From NCBI GenBank assembly GCA_030429545.1, contig JAUIFF010000018.1, positions 1 through 64,000 of the forward strand: DNA of 64,000 nucleotides. The letters are read 5' to 3'. The stretch is from Polyangia bacterium (GTDB lineage: Bacteria > Myxococcota_A > Polyangia > Nannocystales > Nannocystaceae). Both the position numbers and the translations under genes were made by a program. Numbering within the stretch: the stretch's first letter is position 1; every line of letters starts with the position of its first letter. Positions 19,131 to 28,247 of this stretch are shown in pieces. The notes under the pieces were generated by a model, which was not told the origin of the DNA, made no database searches, and was given only the letters and a program-made list of their open reading frames with translations.

Positions 19131-19919
19131 GTCGATGCTGCCGCCGCCACCCTCGACAAAACACCAGCCCTCGCCGTTTGGCAGGCAATCGCACGAGCCG
19201 TCGCAACCACTGACCTGGGTCCCTGCGCGCACGCGAAACGTGTAGTTGCCCGCACTCGCCTGCACGCGTTGGGAACAGGTCGATCCACACATCCCGTTAA
19301 CGCACTCAGGCGGTAGGTCGTGGGCCTGGTAGACGGCACCAAACCAGGCACCGCGGTAACTCGCCCCGGGCTCCAACCGCAAAAACGAGGTGTAAAAGCA
19401 CGGCTCTCCCGGACACACGCAGTTGCCGTTGATCCCACCTTCGCAGGTCCAGCAGTCGGTCAACTGCCACGGTGTGGGAACATCGGCATCGGGCCCGAGC
19501 AACTCAAACACCTGCATGTCGCACTCACTCAAGACCTGGACATACATCGGCTCTTGCCGGGTATTGAGAACCGCGACCTCGACTGCGGGGCCAATGTTTT
19601 GCTAGTCGTAAAATCCGCTGCAATCCTCGCCCGAGCTGGTACTCGGATCACTCGAGCTCGAGGTCTCGCTGGTGCTGGAGGTCGGGTCGGATGTGGAGGT
19701 TGTCTCCGACGTCTGCGTGGTTTCGCCAGCGGTCGTCTGATCAGTTGTACCTACACTTTCATCGACGGTCTCGCCAATCGTCGCGCCAGTCGTCGCGCCA
19801 GTCGTCGCGCCATCTGTGGTCGAGCCGGTGTCTTTGCCATCGCCACAACCGGTCCCGGCAAGTGCCACGGCGACCACGGCAACTCCAGCAATTCCAACAG
19901 CACGGTGTAAGCGGGGCAT
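19059..19919 (-). pseudogene. Cys-rich lipoprotein gene interrupted by an in-frame TAG
   Basis: The first 105 codons (19919-19602) encode a lipoprotein signal (VALAGTGC) and a Ser/Thr/Glu-rich linker, ending CSGFYD-TAG. Translation continues in the same frame without any indel as QNIGPAVEVAVLNTRQEP and then a Cys-rich domain with about 16 Cys (DCWTCEGGING, CVCPGEPC, GCDGSCDC), ending DVPIE at 19059. A single CAG-to-TAG change would explain the break, so this is a recent nonsense pseudogene, a sequencing error or a readthrough gene. An ATG at 19547 could restart the second part but would lack a signal peptide. The intact product would be a 286-residue surface lipoprotein. Confidence 0.75.
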
Positions 19920-19994
19920 GGATCAACCATACCGAAAACGCCCAGTCCCGGGGCGCACGGACAGATTGCCCCCCAGAACACTGGTTTGGCCGGG

Positions 19995-21551
19995 CTACTG
20001 CATGTCCGGCAAATCCCAACTCGAGATCGGAATGTTGTTGAGGTACTGCACCGGGTTGAAGTAGAGCTCGCCGTTGGGCGACACCGTCACCCGACCGATT
20101 CCCGGCATCGTGCCAAAGCTTTCGACTTCGCCGGTAAACGGACGGATCGCAACGATCTCTAAACTTTGCAGGCCGGCGTAGACCAGCCCCGAGAACGCAT
20201 CGTGGCTGAGGCTGGTGACATCGCTGCCCAACTCGACGACAAACTCCAACTCCTGGGTGAGGGCGTTGTAGCGGTACAGCGAGCCACCTTCGATGGCGAC
20301 CAGCAGGTGCACCGAACTCACGGCAGCCGCCGCGTGGACACGCTCGGGCAGTGGCGTCAACACTTCCTGTGACTGTGCATCTAAATCGGCCGAGTTGAGG
20401 TCGCCGTTTTGGGTCGAGTTGCCGACGTACAACACCCGGTCCTCGCCCCAGGTCAACCCCATCGGTCCGGCATCGGCACCCACGCTTCCAAACGGGCCGT
20501 CACCCTGGGTGACCTCGGCGACGATGACAATCGGCAGCGGGTTTTGCATGTCGTCTTCGTTGAGCCGGGCCACGCCCTGGGGCGGATCGACAAAACAGCC
20601 ACAACTTGCACAGCAGGTGTAGGTAATCGCAACCTCGCCCAGGCCCTCGATCGGGGCCGGCTGCTCGGGCGTGGTCTTGTCGCCGGGCGTTTGTGCCGAA
20701 CCGGGCACGGTCAGCGCCTTGAGGACCTTGACCTCGCCCATGTTGAGGTTGGAGACACCTGCCCACTCCGTCAGGGTGCCATCGGTCTCGAGCCGGCGGA
20801 CATAGTCGGTCCCGCTGCGCAGGGTCACCATCCACGCGGTGCAGTCGTCGGCAAACTCGAGGTCGCCAATCTCGGTTGAAAACGGCCCGTTGAGCTGCTC
20901 GACATCCGGGGTCTCCGGGCAGTCGTGGGTGCGTTCACAGGCGCACTGCTGGCCCCAGCACAGGCCTTCACTTGTACACTCAACTTGGTGGCACGGCGCC
21001 ACCGCGATACAGGTGCCCTCGCCGTTGCACACCGTCCCAGGGCCACAGTCCTGGTCGCCGCAGGTAAAGGTATCGCCAGCGACCACGCAGGCGGCATCGA
21101 GGTCTTGGCACTCGCCGCTGACGACATCGCAGACCTGGTCGGGCCCGCACGGGTCAGGCACCTGGCCGTGGCAGGTCGTCACGCATTCGTTGTCGATACA
21201 AACTTGATTGGGCTCGTCGCAGGCATCGCAACCGCCCGCGGTCGTCGGGTCGGTTTCGTTGGTGTCCTCGGTCTCCCCCGCGGTCGTCGGCCCCTCAGTT
21301 GTCGGGTCGGTTTCGCTGGTGCCCTCGGTCTCGCTCGCGGTTTGCGAACCACTCGGTTCGCCGCTGGTTTCTGTACTCTCGCTGTCGCTGCCATCGGTCG
21401 TCGAGGTGTCTGTTGTCGTCGGGTTGGTCCCCACCGTCGTTGTCGTCGTCGTCGCCGAGTCCGTCGCATCCATGCCGCCCCCGCCACAGCCAGCGAGGAC
21501 AACACACAACGGTAAAAACGCACGACAGGAGCTCAGCACAGGGGTACGCAT
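19995..21551 (-). CDS. Cys-rich lipoprotein with propeller-like C-terminal region, paralogue A
   Basis: The 518-residue protein has a lipobox LAGC (Cys22) and then a long low-complexity Thr/Ser/Asp/Glu spacer. A Cys-rich region of about 18 Cys follows, built of short modules (CDACDEPNQVC, NECVTTCHG, CGPDQVC, CGPGTVC, SEGLCWGQQC). The C-terminal half of about 300 residues has repeated strand patterns (LVAIEGGSLYRYNALTQELEF, GLVYAGLQSLEIVAIRPF), suggesting a beta-propeller. It is probably displayed on the cell surface; the function is unknown. It is closely related to the next gene upstream, so the pair arose by tandem duplication. It carries an inserted CCASCGC segment that the paralogue lacks in part. 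Confidence 0.8.
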   Translation of the reverse strand: MRTPVLSSCRAFLPLCVVLAGCGGGGMDATDSATTTTTTVGTNPTTTDTSTTDGSDSESTETSGEPSGSQTASETEGTSETDPTTEGPTTAGETEDTNETDPTTAGGCDACDEPNQVCIDNECVTTCHGQVPDPCGPDQVCDVVSGECQDLDAACVVAGDTFTCGDQDCGPGTVCNGEGTCIAVAPCHQVECTSEGLCWGQQCACERTHDCPETPDVEQLNGPFSTEIGDLEFADDCTAWMVTLRSGTDYVRRLETDGTLTEWAGVSNLNMGEVKVLKALTVPGSAQTPGDKTTPEQPAPIEGLGEVAITYTCCASCGCFVDPPQGVARLNEDDMQNPLPIVIVAEVTQGDGPFGSVGADAGPMGLTWGEDRVLYVGNSTQNGDLNSADLDAQSQEVLTPLPERVHAAAAVSSVHLLVAIEGGSLYRYNALTQELEFVVELGSDVTSLSHDAFSGLVYAGLQSLEIVAIRPFTGEVESFGTMPGIGRVTVSPNGELYFNPVQYLNNIPISSWDLPDMQ

Positions 21552-21710
21552 GGTCGGAGTATATCCCTCCCCCCAGTTGTGGGCGCCCCGATCGACTGTT
21601 CGATGTCATGCCCCTTGGGACATATCTCATTCATCAGGTCGCTCGCGTTCGTGCGCGCGCCGCCAGCGGTGCGTCGCCCCTGCCCCTTTCGCGGCACCAG
21701 CAATCGCATG

Positions 21711-23297
21711 CTACAGCGTCGCCGGCAACGGCCACTTCACGATCACCCCCGGGTCGATGTATTTGACCGGGCTGAAGTAGAGCTCACCGTTGGGGCTCAC
21801 CGTTACCCTACCCTTGCCCGGCATCATACCGAACATCTCAATCTCGCCGGTAAACGGTTTGACCACGGCGATTTCGAGACTTTGTAAACCTGCATATACA
21901 AGCCCCGAGAAGGCATCATGGCTGAGGCTGGTGACATCGCTGCCGATGTCGACAACAAACTCGAGGTCGGCGGTCACGGTGTTAAACAGGTACAGCGACC
22001 CCCCCTCGATCGCTACCAGGAGGTGGACCGGACTGACCGAGGCGGCGGCGTGGATCCGTTCGGGGAGGTTGGCGAGGACATCGACGGTCTCAGCTTCGAG
22101 GTCGGCGGTGTTGAGCTCGCCATTTTCGGTTGAGTTGCCGACGTACAGCACCCGGTCCTCGCCCCAGGTCAGCCCCATCGGCCCGGCATCGATCACAAAG
22201 TGCCCAAACGGTCCGTCGCCGGTGGTCGTGGTTGCCGGAATCACCACCGGCAGTGGGTTTTGCTGGTCGTCCTCGATCAGCCGCGCCACCCCCTGGGGCG
22301 GGTCGACAAAGCAGCCGCCGATGCAGATATATGTAATGGCAACTTCTCCCAGGCCCTCGACCGGGGCCGGCACATCGGGCGCCTTTTTGCCAGCGATCTG
22401 CGCGGCCTCGGCCGGAACGATCAGCTGTTTGAGCACCTTGATCTCACCCATGTCGAGATTGGAGACGCCCGCCCACTCGGTGACCGTGCCGTTGGTCTCG
22501 AGCCGGCGGACATAGTCGGTGCCGCTGCGAAGGGTTGCCATCCACGCGGTGCAATCATCGGCGAACTCGAGGTCGACGATCTCGGTCGAAAATGGCCCGT
22601 TGAGGGCGTCGATGTCGGGGTCGACTTCGCACGGGTTGGCCCGCTCGCAGCTACACAGGGTGCCCCAGCACAGGCCTTCGGATGTACATGCAGGTAAAAA
22701 GCAGGGGGCCACCGGCAGGCATTCGCCAACACCGTCGCACACGGTCCCCGGGCCGCACGTGGCATCGCCGCACTCGACATAGTCCCCCGCCACCGTACAA
22801 CTGCTGTCGGGGTCGACACACTCGCCGCTGTTGACATCGCAAACCTGATCGGGGCCGCACGGGTCTGGCACCTGGCCCTGGCACGAGGTCACACATTCGT
22901 TGTCGATACATGTTTGATTGGGCTCATCGCACTGGCCACAACCACCATCGGTCGTTGCTTCGGTATCACTGGTCGTCGTTGCTTCGGTGGTCGCGTCGGT
23001 CGTTGCTTCGCTTGTACTCGGATCGGTCGCGTCGGTCGGATCGTCGGTGGTCGGCATCCCGGTCGGCTCGGTCGTTGCTTCGGTCTCACTCGGTCCCTCG
23101 CTGGTAGCCTCGCTGTCGGTCTGGCTACCCGAGCTGGTCGGCTCGGAAGTTTCTGGCTCAACAGTGACACTCGAGCTGCCGGTGGGCGACGTCGCTGCAG
23201 TCTCCGAACCTGTGCTCTCGGTCCCGCCTTCGCCCCCGCCACCGCAGGCGAGTAACAATCCAATTGGCAACCCCAACGCTAAGATCTTGGTCATCAC
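21711..23297 (-). CDS. Cys-rich lipoprotein with propeller-like C-terminal region, paralogue B
   Basis: The 528-residue protein has the same order as the downstream paralogue: lipobox LLAC (Cys18), an even longer Ser/Thr/Glu/Pro spacer with many TTE/TTD repeats, the Cys-rich block (CGQCDEPNQTC, CGPDQVC, CGPGTVC, SEGLCWGTLC), and the propeller-like half with ADDCTAWMATLRSGTDYVRR, GLTWGEDRVLYVGNST and FSGLVYAGLQSLE. Two start codons are adjacent (23297 and 23294) behind GGGGAG. The spacers have diverged far more than the folded parts. A bacterial surface anchor role is likely but unproven. Confidence 0.8.
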   Translation of the reverse strand: MMTKILALGLPIGLLLACGGGGEGGTESTGSETAATSPTGSSSVTVEPETSEPTSSGSQTDSEATSEGPSETEATTEPTGMPTTDDPTDATDPSTSEATTDATTEATTTSDTEATTDGGCGQCDEPNQTCIDNECVTSCQGQVPDPCGPDQVCDVNSGECVDPDSSCTVAGDYVECGDATCGPGTVCDGVGECLPVAPCFLPACTSEGLCWGTLCSCERANPCEVDPDIDALNGPFSTEIVDLEFADDCTAWMATLRSGTDYVRRLETNGTVTEWAGVSNLDMGEIKVLKQLIVPAEAAQIAGKKAPDVPAPVEGLGEVAITYICIGGCFVDPPQGVARLIEDDQQNPLPVVIPATTTTGDGPFGHFVIDAGPMGLTWGEDRVLYVGNSTENGELNTADLEAETVDVLANLPERIHAAASVSPVHLLVAIEGGSLYLFNTVTADLEFVVDIGSDVTSLSHDAFSGLVYAGLQSLEIAVVKPFTGEIEMFGMMPGKGRVTVSPNGELYFSPVKYIDPGVIVKWPLPATL

Positions 23298-23417
23298 GTC
23301 TCCCCGGGGCCATCATAGTCGGTTCTCGCAAAACATGTCTTTTCGGTCATGCATTTTGCACAGCTGTGGGCATGTACGCCCCTCGTCCCGCCGACACTCA
23401 ACTGATAGGATTTGCTG

Positions 23418-23774
23418 ATGCCGCCGACGCCCACCGCCGCGACCGACCCCCGCCGCAATATTGCCGGTTGGCTGAGCCTGAGCTGTGTGTTGCCGGCCCT
23501 GGGAGCGGTCTTGTGGTTCTTGGCAACCCACGATTTGATGGCGTTATTTGAGCTACGTGCTCCGGACGACCCGTTGCTGACAGCTGCGTTGGTCCTCGGT
23601 ATCGCTGGGGTCCTCGCCGCAATCGTTGCCCTGGTGCGCAAAGAAGCGAAGGAACTGGCACTTTTGGGTCTCGGTATCGGCCTGAGCGTGGTGTTGGCCA
23701 AGTTCATCCTGGGCGCCCTGTTGCTGTGCCTACTGGTGAGCGTTGTGGTGGCTTTTGTGCTCGACGGCGGTTAG
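23418..23774 (+). CDS. Small multipass membrane protein
   Basis: This 118-residue protein is predicted to have three membrane segments: LSLSCVLPALGAVLWFL, TAALVLGIAGVLAAIVAL and LALLGLGIGLSVVLAKFILG running into a further hydrophobic stretch. No family was recognised; the pattern resembles DUF4190-like small membrane proteins. An alternative ATG at 23412 adds two residues. It is divergent from paralogue B and has no obvious operon partner. Confidence 0.62.
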   Translation: MPPTPTAATDPRRNIAGWLSLSCVLPALGAVLWFLATHDLMALFELRAPDDPLLTAALVLGIAGVLAAIVALVRKEAKELALLGLGIGLSVVLAKFILGALLLCLLVSVVVAFVLDGG

Positions 23775-24203
23775 CGAAGCCTTGCAAAGGTCTCGGGCAA
23801 CACCGACTCGGGAAAACGTCAGGTCGCGTCCCAGAAACGTTCACCCAGCAACACCCGAGCGCCCTGCAAACGGCAATACTCAGGTTCTTTGCCCGCGGCC
23901 GATCGAGGTTCGCGGCGAGCCGAGCACATGCGTTTTTTGTCTAGGGCACGCCCGGCATTCGCCCGGATGTCGGCCGAGAAAACAACGGGTATCGCTGCCA
24001 CGACGTTGGTAACAGGCTCGGAGAAGTCTGCGGTACTACCCATACCCGAGCGCGCGCTGGCGGGCGACAACCGGTCCGACCGACATGTCCCGCGACTGGG
24101 ACCTGGTCGCAACACTGCGCCGAGCCATGTCAACGGACAGGCCGAGCGGTGGCGAAAGCTCGCGTTTTTTTGCCGTCTAAGGAGTCTGCGGTACCACCCA
24201 CAT
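23775..24203. other. Intergenic region
   Basis: About 430 bp separate the small membrane gene from the lipoprotein gene at 24204. The frame of that lipoprotein is open through most of it, but its translation is Arg-rich and lacks signal or domain features, so I regard it as non-coding. A short imperfect repeat (GTCTGCGGTACTACCCATA at about 24027 and GTCTGCGGTACCACCCACA at about 24184) brackets the second half. The second copy overlaps the ribosome-binding area of the next gene. Confidence 0.5.
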
Positions 24204-25985
24204 ATGACCCTGCGTTCGTGCTCCGTGTCCGCCATGTCCCTGGTTTTGTTGGCGCTTGTGGGCTGTAGCTCGACACCCGAGGTCGAGGTCACGACCCGTG
24301 TCGGCGACCCCGAAATGGTCGAGCAGTGGCTCACCGAGTTCGACCCGGCGCGGCTGCTGGCCCGCCTTGAGCAGGCACCCGAACCGACGCCCGGGCAACC
24401 GAGTGAAGCCCTGGCACCGCCGCAAACGCCAGAGATGTTTGCCGAGTATGTCGAGGCGATTCGCACGGGCTCTCATGGCGACCTGCGGACCTACGCCGAT
24501 GCCCTGACCCAGACACCGCCAACACTGTGGGAGCCGCTGCGCGAGCATTTGTTGGCGCCCCGCAAGGCGCGCAAGACCGACTACATCAAGCTGCTGTCGC
24601 TGATCGGTGGCGATGTTCCCAATCGCTACGGCCACTTTGAACGGGCCTGGAAACGCAGCCACGGCTACAAAGTCAAGCTCTCCGAAAACTGGTACGAGGA
24701 CCTGCTCACGCTCAAAAGCAAACGCGTGAGCCGGGTTTTTCGCAAGATCTACCGCGACTGTGTGCTCGAGGTGGCACTGCTGCAGGCGGCCGCAAACATC
24801 GGCCGCGAACACCCCAAGCGCACCGCCGAAGTTGTAGATACATTGTTGGCAGCGGCCTATATTCACGAGGGCACGTTTCGCGACGAGGTCGGGCGGGCAA
24901 TTCGCGGGGTTGGACGCGAGGCACTGCCGACCTTGGTCCTGCGCTCGATCAAACCCGAGGTCAAAAAGAAGCGTAAAACCGACCCCGACCCGGTCGAACT
25001 GTTGCAGGCGAAATACGCCGAATACCAACTCGACCGGATGGATAAATTACACCCGCAACGTGCTCTGAAGGCCGTGGCCGACAACCCGCGACTGCTTGCG
25101 GAGTTGCTCGCCGCCTATGCCCAACGCCGGCCGCCAGAGGCCTCAAAATACATCTTAGAGTCGATCGACAGCCCGATTCCCCGGGTCCGGCGCAGCGCCC
25201 GTGAGGCCTTACTTGCATACACAACGGGTCCGGCGCCCAAGGTCCGGCGCAAATCACTGCGCCTGCTCGGCGGGGGCACGACGATGGCAGCGGCCCAGTT
25301 GAGCTACCGCGGCGCGGTCACCCTGGCCCTCGACGAGTTTTTGGCCGCCAACTATCCGGCCCTGCACCTGCCGCTGTGCGAGCTCTACGACGAACAGCAA
25401 AACCTCAACCGCGAGTGCGAGCTGCAGCCGCAACGCCTGACCCACGCACTACTCGACCATCTCGATGCCAGCCGGCGGGCGACCCAGGAAAAACTCGTTG
25501 CACAGGCACTTGAATCTGGGGACCTTCAGCAAAGCGTGGATATTCTCGACCGCCTGCTCGCCGCCGACCCGGAGTTTGGTAGCGATGGCCAACGCGAAAC
25601 CATGGTTGGCATTTACACCCGGGCGGCCGACTCGGCCTATCAATCGGGGCAGTTCGACCGATCGGCCCAACTCCTGCGAAAGTCTGCCCATCTGATCGGC
25701 CCCACCGATACGCCCCGTGCCACGTCGCTGCAGGCACAGGCGTTGCTCGCCGAAGCCAAGATCGCCAACCTCCCCCGCCAGGGTCGCCAGATGTTGCTCA
25801 ACACCGCGGCCCAACTTGTCCCCGACGATCCGCGGGTCAAAGATGCCCAGCTCGAGCTGCGGGTCGAACAGACGCACAGCGGCCTCGAACCGATGTGGGC
25901 ACTTTCAGGGGTGGGCCTGCTCGCCGGCGGGCTGTGGATCTTGAGCGTTTTGGGTGGAGCTGTTCGCCGACGCCTCAGCCAGTAA
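24204..25985 (+). CDS. Large helical-repeat lipoprotein
   Basis: The 593-residue protein begins MTLRSCSVSAMSLVLLALVGC (lipobox LVGC) and is almost entirely alpha-helical. It shows HEAT-like pairs in the middle (SIDSPIPRVRRSAREALLAY) and TPR-like pairs near the end (ALESGDLQQSVDILDRLLAADP, AYQSGQFDRSAQLLRKSA). A C-terminal membrane helix (WALSGVGLLAGGLWILSVLGG) is followed by a short basic tail. A lipid anchor at one end and a transmembrane helix at the other is unusual and would hold both ends at membranes. No specific family was recognised. A bidirectional terminator follows. Confidence 0.72.
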   Translation: MTLRSCSVSAMSLVLLALVGCSSTPEVEVTTRVGDPEMVEQWLTEFDPARLLARLEQAPEPTPGQPSEALAPPQTPEMFAEYVEAIRTGSHGDLRTYADALTQTPPTLWEPLREHLLAPRKARKTDYIKLLSLIGGDVPNRYGHFERAWKRSHGYKVKLSENWYEDLLTLKSKRVSRVFRKIYRDCVLEVALLQAAANIGREHPKRTAEVVDTLLAAAYIHEGTFRDEVGRAIRGVGREALPTLVLRSIKPEVKKKRKTDPDPVELLQAKYAEYQLDRMDKLHPQRALKAVADNPRLLAELLAAYAQRRPPEASKYILESIDSPIPRVRRSAREALLAYTTGPAPKVRRKSLRLLGGGTTMAAAQLSYRGAVTLALDEFLAANYPALHLPLCELYDEQQNLNRECELQPQRLTHALLDHLDASRRATQEKLVAQALESGDLQQSVDILDRLLAADPEFGSDGQRETMVGIYTRAADSAYQSGQFDRSAQLLRKSAHLIGPTDTPRATSLQAQALLAEAKIANLPRQGRQMLLNTAAQLVPDDPRVKDAQLELRVEQTHSGLEPMWALSGVGLLAGGLWILSVLGGAVRRRLSQ

Positions 25986-26012
25986 TTTTAGTCGGTTCGC
26001 ACGGGCAACCAA

Positions 26013-26032
26013 TTACATGTAGCAACATGTAA
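26013..26032. other. Perfect 8-bp inverted repeat TTACATGT/ACATGTAA
   Basis: TTACATGT-AGCA-ACATGTAA lies between two convergent genes just ahead of their terminator. It resembles the ACATGTA-type AT islands seen elsewhere in the window, but it does not match the TGYANNTRCA core. It could be a protein-binding site or a small RNA hairpin. Confidence 0.45.
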
Positions 26033-26055
26033 ATCAGCGAACGGAGCAGTCAAAC

Positions 26056-26087
26056 AAAAATCGCAGCGGGCGTCGCTGCGATTTTTT
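26056..26087. terminator. Bidirectional intrinsic terminator
   Basis: ATCGCAGCG pairs with CGCTGCGAT around a 5-nt loop, with AAAAA before and TTTTTT after. It serves the convergent genes ending at 25985 and 26103. Confidence 0.88.
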
Positions 26088-26102
26088 GTGTCGGTTGCCG
26101 GC

Positions 26103-26987
26103 TCACGGCGGTGGCGGCAGGTTGTCGAGGTCGCGCGGGGGCTTGCTCGGCTTGAGCCGCGGGGGCTTTTTGGGCTTGATTGTTTTGGGCTCGGGCTCGG
26201 GCTCCGGTGCCGGTTCGACCTTCTTCTTTTTCTTCTTTTTCTTGGGAGCTGCGGGCTTGGGTTTGGGCTCCGACTTCTTGGCTTCCTCGGCTTTTTTGGC
26301 CTCCTCGGCCTTTTTGGCCTCTTCAGCTGCCTTCGCCTCTTCAGCTTTTTTGGCCTCTGCGGCCTTCGCCTCGTCGGCTGCCTTGGCATCGGCCGCGGCC
26401 TTGTCATCACCCGCTTTGGCCTCTTCGGCTTTGGCGTCGCCGGCCTTGGCCTCGTCGCCAGCTTTGGCCTCTTCGGCTGGTTTGTCGGCAGCTACCTTGG
26501 CGTCGGCCTTGGCTTCGGTTTTTGCCTCGGCCTTGGCTTCGACTTGCGGCTGCTCACCGCCACCGCCGAGGGCTGTCGCTGCAAAAAATCCACCGCCGAC
26601 AACCGCAACCCCGACGACTGCGAGCAACCACGATGGACCGCCGCCCTTGAGGTTGGAATCGCGGGAACCCTGCCCGTGGTCGAGGTCGGGCATGGAGTCG
26701 AGACTCCCGATAAACGTGCCCGGAGCGCCCCGGCGTTCGGCCTGGGGATCGCCTTGAAACTCAAATACCGTGTTGCCAACATCGCCACGCAACTCGTTTG
26801 CACGCGGGTTCTCGGGCGCAGGATTGTGCCCCGGTGCTGATTGGGGAGGCGAGGTGAGGTTCATCGCGACGCCCGGGGGGCGGGCCGCGACATACTGCTG
26901 GCTGGGGGCAGCTCCCGGAGGAGCCCCGTCCATCACAACCGTTCCGCTCGGTCCCTTTTGCAGCGGGTCTGAATTTTGATCGTTCAC
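26103..26987 (-). CDS. TolA-like low-complexity single-pass membrane protein
   Basis: The 294-residue protein has a polar N-terminal third, one membrane helix (PSWLLAVVGVAVVGGGFFAA), and then about 150 residues of Ala/Lys/Glu/Asp repeats (KAEEAKAAEEAKKAEEAKK) that should form a long helix. A poly-Lys stretch and a Pro-rich end (DLDNLPPPP) follow. The layout is like TolA or TonB-type envelope-spanning proteins, but no C-terminal TolA domain is present, so no function is assigned. GTG 26987 (MNDQNSDPLQ) is preceded by GAGGAG at good spacing and is preferred over a non-ATG frame start at 27005. Confidence 0.68.
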   Translation of the reverse strand: MNDQNSDPLQKGPSGTVVMDGAPPGAAPSQQYVAARPPGVAMNLTSPPQSAPGHNPAPENPRANELRGDVGNTVFEFQGDPQAERRGAPGTFIGSLDSMPDLDHGQGSRDSNLKGGGPSWLLAVVGVAVVGGGFFAATALGGGGEQPQVEAKAEAKTEAKADAKVAADKPAEEAKAGDEAKAGDAKAEEAKAGDDKAAADAKAADEAKAAEAKKAEEAKAAEEAKKAEEAKKAEEAKKSEPKPKPAAPKKKKKKKKVEPAPEPEPEPKTIKPKKPPRLKPSKPPRDLDNLPPPP

Positions 26988-27284
26988 GGAAATCTCCTCG
27001 TACACCCGCGGGAAAGTTTAGAGCCCGCTTCGTCTCGACGGCGCGTTTTGGCCGACCACTAAAAAACGGCCAGCGTCGGCCGATATTCCGAACGTCGCGC
27101 CCGGAGATTGGGTGTGGGGGTAGTTTGCCACGGGCGGGTTCTGGGAGCGACTAACCGGCTCGAGACCCAACACATCGCAGTTCAGCAAATAGTTCCGCAC
27201 ATTTGCCGGGCCGATGGCGGAGAGGCCGGGACCGGTAGCGAGAAAAACCACGACAGGCTGTGCGGCCTGTTAGGCTCCGCGCAC

Positions 27285-27908
27285 ATGTCCGCACGAGGGT
27301 TGTTCATCGCACTTGAGGGAATCGATGGCAGCGGCACGACTTCGCAAGCGAGGGCCCTGACCGCCGAACTGAGCGCCCGTGGCTACGAGGTGGTGAGCAC
27401 CTGCGAGCCCACGCGCAATCGCATTGGCCGGATGATCCGCGACGCCCTCGCCAACGAACAACTCAACCCGACCTCGCTGGCACTGATGTTCGCAGCTGAC
27501 CGCCTCGACCACATCGCCCGCGACATCGAACCGGCACTCGCCCGCAACGCGGTGGTTGTGTGCGATCGCTACCTCATGTCGTCGCTGGTGTACCAGACGC
27601 TCGACTGCGAACTTAGCTGGGTGCGAACCATCAATCGACACGCACGCAGGCCCGACCTTTACCTGTGTGTCGAGCTACCGGTTGAGGTTGCGTTTGCCCG
27701 GGTCAAACAACGCTCGGACAGCGGCGCTACGGTGCGTGAGCGGTTTGATGTGCCGGCGTTGCAGCGAGCGATTGCGGCGGCCTATCGCGAACGCCGTTGC
27801 GACCCGGATGTCGCCGACATCGTCCGTGTCGTCAATGGCGACCAAACCCCACAGGCGGTCACGGCCGAGTTGCTCGCCGCGATCGAGCCGCACCTTCCCG
27901 CGAACTAA
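27285..27908 (+). CDS. tmk: Thymidylate kinase
   Basis: The 207-residue protein matches dTMP kinase: P-loop region LEGIDGSGTTSQ, CEPTR (the DR(Y/H)-partner segment), DRYLMSSLVYQ, and a C-terminal DIVRVVNGDQTP. It converts dTMP to dTDP. The P-loop Lys is replaced by Thr (GSGTTSQ rather than GSGKTTQ), a variant I know from some other bacterial Tmk proteins. It is transcribed away from the TolA-like gene. Its last codons are repeated immediately downstream. Confidence 0.9.
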   Translation: MSARGLFIALEGIDGSGTTSQARALTAELSARGYEVVSTCEPTRNRIGRMIRDALANEQLNPTSLALMFAADRLDHIARDIEPALARNAVVVCDRYLMSSLVYQTLDCELSWVRTINRHARRPDLYLCVELPVEVAFARVKQRSDSGATVRERFDVPALQRAIAAAYRERRCDPDVADIVRVVNGDQTPQAVTAELLAAIEPHLPAN

Positions 27909-27938
27909 GCCAGGCGCCGCGAACGAAGCCAGGCGCCG
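27901..27938 (+). repeat. 19-bp tandem repeat covering the tmk stop
   Basis: CGAACTAAGCCAGGCGCCG (27901-27919, containing the TAA stop of tmk) is followed directly by CGAACGAAGCCAGGCGCCG (27920-27938). It is a small example of the gene-end duplication seen after rsgA and hutH. Confidence 0.9.
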
Positions 27939-28247
27939 CGAGCCAAACCGCATCGCCCCGCGACTAGCCGGGCGCGTTGGTAAACGCCGGTCCAAAGTGC
28001 GCTCGCCAATGTGTGTCGCGCACCACTGGGGTCATCGACTGGGGTTTTAAACCCACGATCGCAATCTAGAACATGTCTAAAAAGACATCATCAAATCTTC
28101 ATGTATGCACAACTGGTACATCAAACGGCCTGAACCTACCCGTTGCAAAATTGCCCTGTTCCGATACGCGCCGCGCAAGACCGCCGGTTGCCGCCAACAG
28201 CTACGCCGCGCTAGGATAGTGACAATTGGTGGGAAGCGAGATTGGCG
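27939..28247. other. Intergenic region with hairpin
   Basis: About 310 bp lie between the tmk tail repeat and a small ORF. The region contains the perfect inverted repeat ATGTCT-AAAA-AGACAT at 28073-28088 and a near match to the iterated motif (ATGTATGCACAA at 28101). I see no coding frame with recognisable features. Confidence 0.45.

Noticed and set aside
23889-24203. N-terminal extension of the helical-repeat lipoprotein
   Set aside because: A lipoprotein signal begins at ATG 24204; the upstream translation is Arg-rich and featureless.
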